Under the pieces are notes generated by a model, which worked only from the letters and a program-made list of their open reading frames with translations, was not told the origin of the DNA and did no database searches. This document shows positions 37,571 to 49,700 of a DNA stretch of 64,000 bases, in pieces (the stretch's first letter is position 1; each line of letters opens with the position of its first letter). The translations under genes and the position numbers were made by a program. The stretch is from Lanius collurio (taxonomy: Eukaryota > Chordata > Aves > Passeriformes > Laniidae), in contig JACBWW010000004.1 of NCBI GenBank assembly GCA_020086605.1, positions 10,027,073 through 10,091,072 on the forward strand, written 5' to 3'.

Positions 37571-37710
37571 TCACATGCTCATCTTTCGGGACTGACTCTC
37601 CTTATTTCCATTGTGCTTCTGGTCAGCTGAGTTAAATAAGTTGCGAGAAGAACTCGAAGGGAAGGCAGCATTCCCACTGTTACCAGAAGAATGAGTCCGG
37701 AATGAATCAT
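37571..37710 (-). CDS. PPP4R4: PPP4R4 terminal coding exon
   Basis: Acceptor TTTATTTCAG. It encodes [16 protein letters not shown] then a Ser-rich basic tail ending SRKMSM, stop TGA 37571-37573. The stop lies inside GTGAGT (37569-37574), a consensus donor, so a further exon is possible in some transcripts. Confidence 0.88.
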
Positions 37711-40700
37711 CTGAAATAAAGAGCTGCAGCTTAGACAAAGAATTTTGGTTGAAAAAATGTATACAGAGAGTAAACAGAATGAGCTGTTTTTCCTGTGGCA
37801 ATAGTGGCATATTTCCTATGGCACTAATCCAAAATTTTAATGGAATGGTTTCAACTTAACATTTCTTCAAGTATTTTTATGAAAAAGTCCTGCTAAATAA
37901 CTAGAATGCACATTTTTGTAGAAAATATAGATACACTTAATGTATTAAAAGAGTGTGATGTCTTGGGCCAATCTTTAGCTGCTTAAAATTTACCTATTTA
38001 ATGTAACTTAATTGTCTAGTGCCTATTGGCAGTGATGGAAAGACTTGTTTCCTGAGGAAGCCATTCATCTCAATCTTAACTTTAATCATCCAAACTCTTA
38101 AAATTTAGTGGACAGAACTGCAAACAGTAGTTTCTCTCTCTTAATTCAGTAGAAGTTACACATGATATTCATTCTCCTCATGTAAAATAAGTGGGGAAAA
38201 ACTGCAAACCCAACCTTTTTACAATATCTGAAATTCCAGGACATGACAAACTCAGTTTGTTTTTACGATTTTTAAATGTAAATTAGAACAAATGTGTAAG
38301 AACAAAAAATTATCTTAAAAATACACTTAGCAGACTAGCTCTTAAATGCCCAAAAGTGATGGAAATCTATTATTCTGCTTTCTTTAGGAGAATGACATCT
38401 TAGAGTATGCCTGCCTAATTGGGCCCATACATTCAACATCCCCACAAAAAAAATGAAATAAAATACAATACAATAACCTACTTACCACGGAAGGATAACA
38501 TACAACTCTTTCCCAGTCCTGACAGTGAAGATGTATATGCTGTGGCAGAACTTTTACTTAAAAAAAACCCAACAAAACAAAACCAAGTTGGTTATTTCCG
38601 AAAGCGTTCCTCTCAATTGTATCATCCCGCTGTTTAATCATAGTAGAGGTTATTTCTGAGTTTATATGCAAAAATTAAATGAGAAAGTTATGCTGAAGTT
38701 TCTTTAAGAAATGTACAAAATTAGCAATTCATATTGAAAATTATTTTTAATATATGATAAAAGGTGACATATATTATCTTAAAAGGAATTCATAACCATT
38801 TGTAGGCTTCAGCATGCCTTAGATGGTATTTCTTCCCTCAGTTAACCAATTAAACACAAAGCTGAAAATATAAGTCACAATTCAGTAAGTACATCACTGT
38901 TCTCAGAGATCCATGAGCATATAATTTCATAACAGCTGTCTAAGAGTAACTATCTGCCTATGAGGTAAGGAATGAAGATTATAAAGATACTTAGGACACT
39001 TGTCTATGTTGCTGTATTTCGGATGCAGTACTTGAGTACTGAAAGATTGGCTTCGAACCAGCTTGGATTTTTTTTCTTCTTTGCCTAAAATTATAAAGAA
39101 CATTTTTTTAATATGAGTATTTCATTTCCTCAATAATTAAGAACACTTTAAAGTGTATTTTTCTGTCAAGCTATGGTAGATGAAAGAAACTTACTTGAAT
39201 ACTTCAATAAAAAATTAACCTCAGGTCTATATACTACAGAATAAAACAAAACTAAAATGCATAGAAAATACATTCAGTTCTAGGAGAGGAATCTTTTCCT
39301 CTGTGCAGTAGGAGAAACTTGGGTCCACAGACGCCAACAGGAGCTTTGTTGGGGTTTAAGCAGATGATGTGAGATCAAAGTGTTCCAGGTGAGTTTTTGA
39401 ACAGTTCTTACCTGCTGATGTACCAGAAGAACTTCCAGAAACAGAGAGATTGATACTTTTTGCCAACATTGATGATGTTTTACTGTCTCTACCTAAAAAA
39501 AAAAAAAAAAACCTCCAGTATAATCCCTTCCCTCTTAAAATTTAAGTATAAAGAGAGGACATAACATATCATAGTCCTGGAGCAAAGACTAATATCCAAT
39601 CCAGTGCTACTGGCACTTCAGAAACACCATAGACAATTACTTCTACTATATACCAAAATGAAAAAAACCAGAGAACTCAAACTGCAATGTATTTTAATAA
39701 AGTCAAAATAAAACATATATATATTATATATTATATGAGTCCAGTTTTCATAAACAACTTCAGAAATATATAGAAACAAATTTTATTTCCAATTTCTAAA
39801 ACTCTATTGTATGAAGTGTCTCTTTCCTGCACCTTTCTCTACTACCTTTGTAGAAGAGTAAAGCATGCATAAACAACATGTACACAAATAAACAAACTTA
39901 CGCTTCTTTTCAATCATTTTATCATTAATATTTGTAGATCTTCCTTCATTTTTCTGCTTCTCCTTTTCTAATTGTTCCTAAAATAATGAATAATTTTTGT
40001 AGATATTACTCAGGTAAAAGTAAATAAATTGTGTTTCCCAATAACGGTTCATTTCTATTATCTCTTGCTAGTAGTACAACCGCTCGTGAAAATCCAGAGA
40101 ACCAATTACATAGTACAGAATGAAATCAGGATATGTATCTCATTTAAAAGCTGCAGTCTGAAGAAAGCTTAGAGTTGAAGTTCACATCTATAACTTATTA
40201 TTAAAACTATGCCTGGCTTTTGGTTTTTTTTTTTGTATTTAAAAAGGTACAGAAATTGGAAGCTGTTTATGTAAAAATTTTCATTTACACAGATACTCTG
40301 AAAATGGTGGGAAATATTTTTATTTCATACAATTCAATGAAAATGTTTTTCTCAAATGTTAAGGTGTGTCAGATATACTCAAACCTTATAAAGTTGTAAA
40401 ATTAACATCTACAGTTGATAAATCTTTATAAAGATAAAACAAAATCAACTATGTAAAATTGTTCGGGTTCATGGAATTTATTTGCTCTTCTGTAATACTA
40501 CCTAGCCCAAGAGTATCTTCCATGTGCTGAACAGATATCACTCCAACTTCAAAAACTATATAATATTAGCTTATTTTCTGTACCATTTTCATAATAAAAA
40601 GTGTTATATGAACCATAATTGTTCTAATCTATTTTTTTCATGTAGTTCTAATTACTACCCAATTAAGAAAAGAAAGAGGCAATTAATTCAGGTCAGGGTT

Positions 40701-43700
40701 GCTGGAAAATAGTTTCTACAAAGTCAGCTACTAAAATTAAGGAAACTTATTAACATATCCAGTATTAAAATCTTTAGCAGTCAGACACATTTAAGTGGGT
40801 TGCATGTCTCTTCATCTCTCTGGGACTGCAACATGGCACAATTTCAGCGTCCCTCTCAGGTTCCCCAAACATATGTCTCTCACAAACAATGCTTATTGAG
40901 GCCTTTGTGATGCAGAAGGGTTGCACATATCAGTGGCCTATGTCATAAAAATTCAGGTGCTCTTCTAAAAGCATAGCTGAAGAAACAGGGTAAAAACTGA
41001 TGTCATCGCACAATACACAGTAACAGAGCACACTGCAGGCTATTTTGCACCACTCAAATGCTTTCAATACAAAAGCATTAATTGTATCTACCTGGAGATA
41101 CCAGAGCTAAGTTTAAGACTTTGAATGTGTGTATGCAGGTCCTGAGAACAAAGCTGAAGCACTGGCTCGAGACACTGGGAAGTGGCAGGAGGCCTGTGGG
41201 TCGGGTATATTTGCTCACACTGACCTGCAATAGCTCCTGACATCAAAGCAGACCACAAACACAGGAAACAGTGACATTTTTGGGACACTCTTGAATCTGT
41301 TCTAGCTCACTACAAAGAAGTTCATTTACTACAAGTCAGAGGAAGCATGTTAACAATATCAGGATCTCCTGAATCCTATCAGCTGCTCAGCTTCTCCCAC
41401 CTCAGCCTGGAGGGGAGGCAGCAGAACTGAGGACTGCAGTGGTCTAATGCAGGCTTTGTGGAGATGCAGTATGTGGTGAAGATGTATGTAAGCTGGGTGT
41501 TGAAGTGCCCACTGCAGCTTTTGCTTTTCTCTTTTTCCTGGCTAGCAGGAAAGGGTGTAACACAGAGCATCCTTTGGCTTCCTTGGGACAAAAGAAGTTA
41601 TGACATTAATTTCTCTGCCTAGGGAAGATGGATCTGAATTCTGAGCTGTTTCATTGATCAGTTTATTATGTTATACATGGTATTTCTCAAGAAACTCAAG
41701 TTTGCCTTTCTAATTGATACAGCAAAATTTAGGTAGCAAAGAAAAAAATGTTACATGTTACTTTGAAGGGCTTAACCCTATTATAAAGGGTAAAATGAAA
41801 CCACACACAGATTATGAACCTATCAGGTCTCTCCAAAATATGCATTTCCCCTACCTTAAAATTATTGCCTCATTAATATTTAGCTACAAACTATTTTAAA
41901 ATAATGACAGTCTACTGTTAAAATATACCATTTCCAAAAGGAGATGTTCTTGTCTCTCTTTTTCTTGATCCAATAAATCATTTTCGTAAAATCTTTTCTG
42001 AAACTTCAAAATAAAACCAATAAAAATAAAAAATCACTACATGAAAATAGAAAATAAAATTAGTTGGAAAGTATTAAAGTTACTAAGTACTTACAGCATC
42101 CACAGAGATCTCCATTCTGTCCAATTCTAACACTGTCTATAAAGAAAATTAAAACATTTATTATTTCTCAATGGCATGCCACACTTTGAAGTAAAAAGTT
42201 GTCTTTTCTTCCTAAATATTTGAAGCCTATGCTTTTATTTTTGTGCTACAAATGCAGTCAAAAAGTGTCTGAGAGTATTCTCAGACCCCTGCTGAGACTC
42301 ACTGAATGAACAGACTCGTGGACTATCCAGATGGAACTCAAAATACACTCAAGGAAGCACCAAAGCAAGAATAGCTACAGCACAGGCTTAGGAACCAGGA
42401 CTGAAAAAAGCAACTCAGGAATCTGTTTATAACTCAGAAGGTTCCACACAGGTGTTCACCCAGTCTCTCCTGCAGACTGGCCCTGTAAGGAAGCCACCTA
42501 CTTGAGCTGTTTCACTTCATGGTTTCTGAGTTTGAGACTAAGCACAGACATTCCTTCAAAATGTACTTTTCTGAATAGTCACATTACAAACACATTTGTA
42601 ACATTTTAAAATCCTGCAAATGTTTTATCTGTATATTGTAAAATATATAGATTAACAAGATATATCTATCTCACAGACCTGATCAGTTTTACTAGAATCA
42701 ACATTTAATCCATTCTCTAGTCATTTGCTCTTTTTTTCATAAATGGTCATTAAACTAAAGTACTGAATTTCCATCAATACAAATAACTGCAATATAAGTA
42801 ACCAAGAAAATAACCAAGGAGACATCAACACTGCTAAATTTCACAGAATATACTATAGTACATAATCTTTTAATTGTTCAAAATTACATAACAGACAATA
42901 GATTTTTTTTAACTCCTGTTCTTACATGGAGAAAATCAACAGAAAGCATAACTTTACTAATCTTAACTTTCAATGATAATCCCAAAATAAAATGCTGCTG
43001 AAAAAGAAAATGCTTACTCTTTTTACAATAGTCAGGACATCCTTGTCTTTCTCTTGACATAGAAGTTTCCGTATACATAATTCCAACTGCTGAAGTAAAT
43101 GTTTATCCGTGGGAATCTTCAGAGTAGATTTAACTTTTGGTAACAAACAGCATAGCTTCATTCTATAAAAAAATCCCAAACCACCTTAATATTCACCTTT
43201 TGATCCAGATGTTTAATAGTTATTATTAATTCTCAATGTATTCATGCTAGCATTTGACACAAAATAAGTAAGTTAGGTGGTCTTATTTTTCAGAAGTGAT
43301 TGTTGCTTATGTGCTGTTTCCAGACATACTGTTTTCAAGATCATGACTACAGTACATAAACACATCTTTGGTTTGCTTTGGGGTTTTCTTAATCTAGAAA
43401 AATAAGGAGACCTCTGAATTTTCCAAGTGATCTCTACAATGAACTTTATCAGTTACCTAAATATTCTGGAAGTCTTGTCCATTAGTACAAAGGAGCCCAA
43501 GTCTCACCAAAAATCATGTTACTGCAATTCCATACAACTGCAAGGAAGAAAATGTATCAGATATGTAGGGTCTGACAAGCCCCTGTCCTGGCAGGAAGCC
43601 CTTGTTTAGATAAAGGGAACTGCAGCATCTCCAGATGTGGGGTCTGATAAACCTCTGCCCTGGCAGGGAGGCCTGGAGATGAGTAGTTCACACAATCCCC

Positions 43701-46700
43701 CTGCAGGCCCCTCTCTGGGAAAGAGAGAGCCTTTTTGGTTACAGCGAGAGAAGACAGACCCACGATCCTCTAGGAAACTATATGTAAAATACCCTAATAC
43801 CTATTGGTTTCTCGCCCTTGCACACCCACCTCTGTACCCCCATAAAAGAGACCCCTCTACCCCGAGTCGGCAGAGGATCCGTCTCTGGTCACCCCTTCGC
43901 AGAAGATGGAAGAACAAAGCGACTTCTGCGGAACCACCAGCAGGACCTCTCCTCTCTCTGTCCGGGCCTGGCCAGGGGGGTTTGCCTTGCAGAGCAGAGC
44001 TGAAATCACTGCTGAATCACTGAGAGCTGATGGCTGCTGAGCCAGGCATCTCTGCAGGCACCACTGGCCGAGGGCTGAGAGAAGCCACAACCCCCTGGTA
44101 GACGGTTCCTCACGGGATCACCTCTCTGGGTTCGCTACGGCTTCTTGGGTCTGAGCCTCAGACCCCAGCCAGCACGGGCCAGGAGAACCCCCCAGCATTA
44201 CTACTTTAAGAAAGCCGTTCTTTCCCCTTCTTTATCTTCCTGGTTATGTCTGGAAGCTGCCCCTGCTTGTGCTGTTCAACAAGGCCAAGTGCCACGTCCT
44301 GTACTTGGGTCACAACAACCCCACACCATGACAGGCTGGGGCAGAGTGGCTGGAAAGCTGCCTGGTAGAGAAGGACCTGGGCTGTTGGTCAGCAGTGGCT
44401 GAACCTGAGCCAGCTGTGCCCAGCTGGCCAAGAAGGCCAGTGGCATCCTGGCCTGGGTCAGCAACAGCGTGGCCAGCAGGACCATGGCAGTGATTGTCCC
44501 CCTGTACTTGGCACTGGTGAGGCCACACCTTGAATCTTGTGTTCAGTTCTGGGCCCCTCAGGACAGGAAAGACATTGAGGGGCTGGAGTGGGTCCAGAGA
44601 AGGGCAAAGGAGCTGGGGAAGGGTCTGGAGCACAGTTCTCATGAGGAGTGGCTGAGGGAGCTGGGGGTGATTAGCCTGGAGAAAAGGAGGCTCAGGGGAG
44701 ACCTTATCACTCTCTACAACCACCTGAAAGGTTGTATTGTTGGGGTTGGTCTCTTCCCCCAAATAATAAGCAATAGGACAAGAGGAAATGGTCTTAAGTT
44801 GCTCCAGGGGGATTCAGATTGGATATTAGGAACAAGTTCTACACCAGAAGGTTTGTCAAGCTCTGGAACAGGCTTCCCAGGGCAATGGTGGAGTCACCAT
44901 CCCTGGAGGTATTTAACAGACATCTAGATGAGTGCTTAGGGACATGGTTTAGTGGTTGACTTAGCAGTCTTAGGCTAATGATTGGACTTGATGATCTTAA
45001 AGGTCTTTTCCAACCTACACAATTTTGTGGTTCACTCCCTTGATTCCAAGATATTGTTTCTAAACTGTTTATATAAAAATGTGCTCATTGCTTTTTATTT
45101 CATTAACACTGAAATACTCTGCAAATTAAATTAAAAATATTTCAGGCAACTGAGCAAATAAAAATTCCTTGATTTGATCAGACTGTAATAGCATGTAATA
45201 ATGACTAGTTTTAATCTACCAAAATAGATTAAAAGAAATACCAAGAACAATACATGGATATATTCTCTGTTGTACTCAGAGTTAACTGGCTTTGGATCAG
45301 AGACAATCCTTTGTTAGACATAGTAACTCTGTGATTATCAACATTCAAAAAAATTTCTGATATGAATTCAACTTACCATTTTTATACCTTCAAAAGACTT
45401 TAACCGTCATAATTTCCCATTACCAAGAGTTACACCATATTTTAGAAATCCAGAACAGTATCTCTCTAAAGATGTTTTAAAACCATCACCTAACAACATC
45501 TAACCTGTAAACTTCACTCCACTGGAGACAGTGCATTTTTTCTGAACAATCCAGAAAAGAATTACGACAAAATTAATTTTAATGTCAGCTAAGGGCTTCC
45601 AAGTTAGTTCAAGTTTCCATTAAATTTTAATATTGTACCAATAGAGCTTTTAATTAAAATATTTGTTAAAAGCAATAAACTACTTCAGATTATACACAAA
45701 TTTAGTTTATTGTTTTAATATAATCCTCTTAATTTAATGGCATGAGACATGAATAGTAGTCTGTATGTACAAAATGGCTTAATTTTTAGGATCCTGCTGA
45801 GTTGAGATGTGGTAGTTATACTAAACACAGTGTCTATTTTAAGTTTCATGTGGTAATAAACAGTATGTGGTGAAGCTTCCTGAGTGCACACCTGTATTTT
45901 ACACTTTTAATCTCATTTCTGATGTGCGTCATTTGTGTTGTCATCACTAACATACCTGAACCTCTAATATTAATGCTGCACAGTCACCATCCCTGGAGGT
46001 GATTAACAGACATGTAGATGTGGTGCATTTCTTTCCATCTATTGCTTGCTCCTCTGCCTCACTGTTCCCTTTACTCCCAAACCCCGATGCTTTTGATTAG
46101 TCTCTCTAACACTCAGAACTGACCTGCTTCTGGGATTTTCTAGCATCATTCCCACACTCCCCTACAACTTTAATACTGGTCATTCTTAAGGGTCTTTATC
46201 TTTTTACTCAAATCTCATTATTTAAGCAAAACATAAAACTTCTAACAGTATTTAATATATTATCTAAAGCTTTTTTTCCTGTACACTGCTACATATTCTT
46301 CATACCTGACATTTGCCACTGGGTCATGTGTAAGTTCAAGCACAGGTAAAAAGAAGTATTTACAGAAGAATGATTTTGAAAACAGTTCCATAATGAATTC
46401 ACAAGTATCTAAAAATCGAAGTCTGTTCCAGTAACTTTTTCCTTGGCCCAGTTCTGAAAAACAAAAATTTGCAGATACTATCTATCAAGTTTTCAATATC
46501 AGATAGAAAATATTTCAGAAGTTGACTTTTGATGTGAAGATGATAATCACAGGCATCAAAAAGCAAAACTTCTCAGCCTATCTCAATGTTTTCTTTTAAT
46601 GAAAAGCTAACATTCTGAATTCAATTAATTCTGTTAGTGAGCACTTGAAAAAGCAAAAATAGCAAGTGAACTAAATACTATGTAAACAAAAAATTCTATG

Positions 46701-49700
46701 CCTTTCAAACCACGTCACAGGAGTATCAAAATCACTGTGTAAACATTAAGTAATGTTAATGGGAACTGTTGAAACTTCTCAACTATCTTTAAAACAAATA
46801 GCATACACCAAAGCATCAACTGTAGGTGATGGATTAATAAATTATGCTGAAGGCTCTAGAGAATTTTACTTCTATAGAGGAACTCTGCTTTGTATATTGC
46901 TGCTTAGTAATTTTGGGTACAAGAAGTAGGGTTGGAGGGGTCTCTGTATATTATCAGTTTCCTGCATTGCCTCTTCCCCAATCCCTTTATATATATGCAC
47001 AGTGTGTTTTGCTGGTGATAATATGAGCAACTGAATGTCTTTGAAGAGTAATCCCTCCAATGATGGAAGGAAATTACACTGAATAAATGTAACTATAAAT
47101 AGATCTTCAGTCAAAACGAAGTTTCACTTCTGGGTAATTGAGGAAAAGCCACCTTACGTTCAATCAGTTTCTGAATAACCTCGTGTCGCTGTTCTTGCTT
47201 GCGATTGTAGCGCAAATAAACGCACAGAGTCCGAGCAGCTGCTTTTTGGACTGGCAGGACATTCTTGAAAGAAATAAAGGGAACATAATTAAACATAGCT
47301 GAAAGGACATGACTAAAAACATATAAAAATTCTAGAATGAGAAAAAATAGCTTAAAAGTAGCCTAAATTTAAAAATTTTGAAATAATTGTCATAATGTAA
47401 GGGAGATTTATGAAGTTTGGCTAATTCATCAGACACCTACTTTTTTATTCCTTCTGCCCAACTTGTAGATTGAACTATTTTATAAGCACCTTAAAATATT
47501 CCATGTTTGAAAGGCACCTTCTGTATTTCAGGTGTTAGAAAGAAAACTTACATCTTCTCTTACAACAGTTTTATTCTTGAATTAACTCAATAAAATTTCA
47601 GACTAGCAGCTCTAAATTATAATTCATTTTAGAAACACAGTGTTCTTTCATAAAGAAAAACCACAACGTAATGTATGAAACCAGGAAAAAGAAGGCATAT
47701 GTCAGAGGAAAAGGTTTTGATTTAACTAGAAACAAACTGATGATGAGCACAAGGAAAGGAAAGAAGACTTGGATAGAAGGAAAACTGTCAATCCAAAGTT
47801 TCCTCCTCAGATGTGGGCAAGTTTTCAGAGAAAATGATCATGGAAAAAAATTACACAGCTTGATATACTATATGAAAGGTACAGTACTTTAATATAACAC
47901 AGGAAGTACCACACATAGCAAATATCCAGTGGTCATTGCTCTAACTCACATAAACAAATAAAAACAAATGAAAAAGCAACAGGTAGGCTCACATTTGTCA
48001 AAATGATTGTCAACATTCTGTGAAGAAAACGGTAATAGATCTGATCACTGGGTAGGATATGAGGGAGACATGCATATTTTTGTAGTAACTTCTCATGAGT
48101 TCTCCATTTTAAAGAAGTCGCTGCTCTCTGCTCTGCTGTTGTTAATGCAGGAATCAAGTCAGGAATAGAGAGTAACTAGAAACACAAAGATAAACATTAA
48201 CTTTACATTTTCAAGCTGTGTGTCTTGTCACTATGCTTAAAAAGCATATCATAACAATACAAGATGGGAAGATTAATCCAAAAACTATTCCAGTACCTAA
48301 CTAAATACATTTTCATCTCCAGCCCCTTCTCCTGACAAAGGAAAACTAAACATTGTTCTCTTTGTAACACCCTTTAACAGATATTAAGACCATTACGCCA
48401 ACTCTCCTCAGTATTCTCTTTCTCAAACCAAATGAATCCCATTTCTCTTTTATCCTCTTAGTCTTTGCAGTTATTGTTCTCAATCCCCTAATTAGTTTTA
48501 GTAGGAATTAATTTTAGTAGGAATTAGACACCTTTTCTCAGTAGGAGGCAAAGAATTTATAGTAGCCAAGCTAAATTCCCTTTAGCACTAAGAAAAATGA
48601 AACAGACTGCCACACCTGACATTACATTTGCTGTATGTTATATATATTTACATCTGTAAACATCTGACAAATTTGAATTTTTTTAATTACGCTGTCAACT
48701 TCTGTCCGTACAATAAACTGCTGCAATATCTCAATTTATCCACACATTTAGGAAGTCTGCTCAAACCCAGCATCTTTTCTGTTCCATCTTAGAGGTAAAG
48801 AGTCCTCCAGAGCGACATAGAATTAAATTAGGAAAGCTGGGAGCTGAGCACAGATCACTTAATTCAGTGTCTTTGGGAAATAGATTTCCTTCTAGCAGAA
48901 GCCTGAAAATGGCACCCGTGAGCAACTGATACATTTATATGAAAAAGATTTAAAATAGGTATTAGCTATCGTTCCCTCAATATGAAACCAAATTTTGTTT
49001 TCACTTAACTGTGGTTAATTAGAAAAAGAAGATGTATAACTGTTCATTTTTATATTAACTCTAATCTTTCCAAAATTTTTTTTAATGTTAAAGTTTATAA
49101 AGTCAATAATCAAAAAAACCCCAAGCAAACAAAAAAAATTAAAACCAACAGCACCCAAAAAACAAAACAACAACAAAAACCACAACCCCCCCCCAAAAAA
49201 CCCCTAAAAAACACGAGAAACTTCGTATCTCTCCAAAGCAGAAACTAAAAATGAAAGCATTTTCCTACAGAATTTGTCTGAAATTTGCTACTACCTTCAC
49301 TTAGAAAGAAAATTTTAAAAACCACATGAGAATACCCACCTTGCTTTCTGATCCACTGTTTTCTCCTCCATTAGTCATGAGTTCAAGGATTTCAGGAAGG
49401 TGACCTACTAGGGCGTCTAACACCTATTCAAAGAAAGGCTTCATGAAAGAGGTCTGTAAATGAATTCAACTCCATTTTTAACTCTCACCAACATATCCCT
49501 GCTGACACCTTTTTAAGTTACTGCTCTCTCATGTTGAAAAAAAAAGATTAGTTGCATTGATGAGAACTGGGATTTTAAACTGATATTTTAATGTAGTAAG
49601 TAACATAAGCATTACAGGTCTCAGTTTTCATTTACGTGATCAGACAAGTTTTCTAGAATATTCAGAGAATATAATATTTTAAAATGAACATTCATCCTTA

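Noticed and set aside
43637..44402. Open frames in the LTR-like block, considered as retroviral or host genes
   Set aside because: Overlapping frames on both strands with no gag, pol or env motif; LTRs are non-coding and GC-rich.
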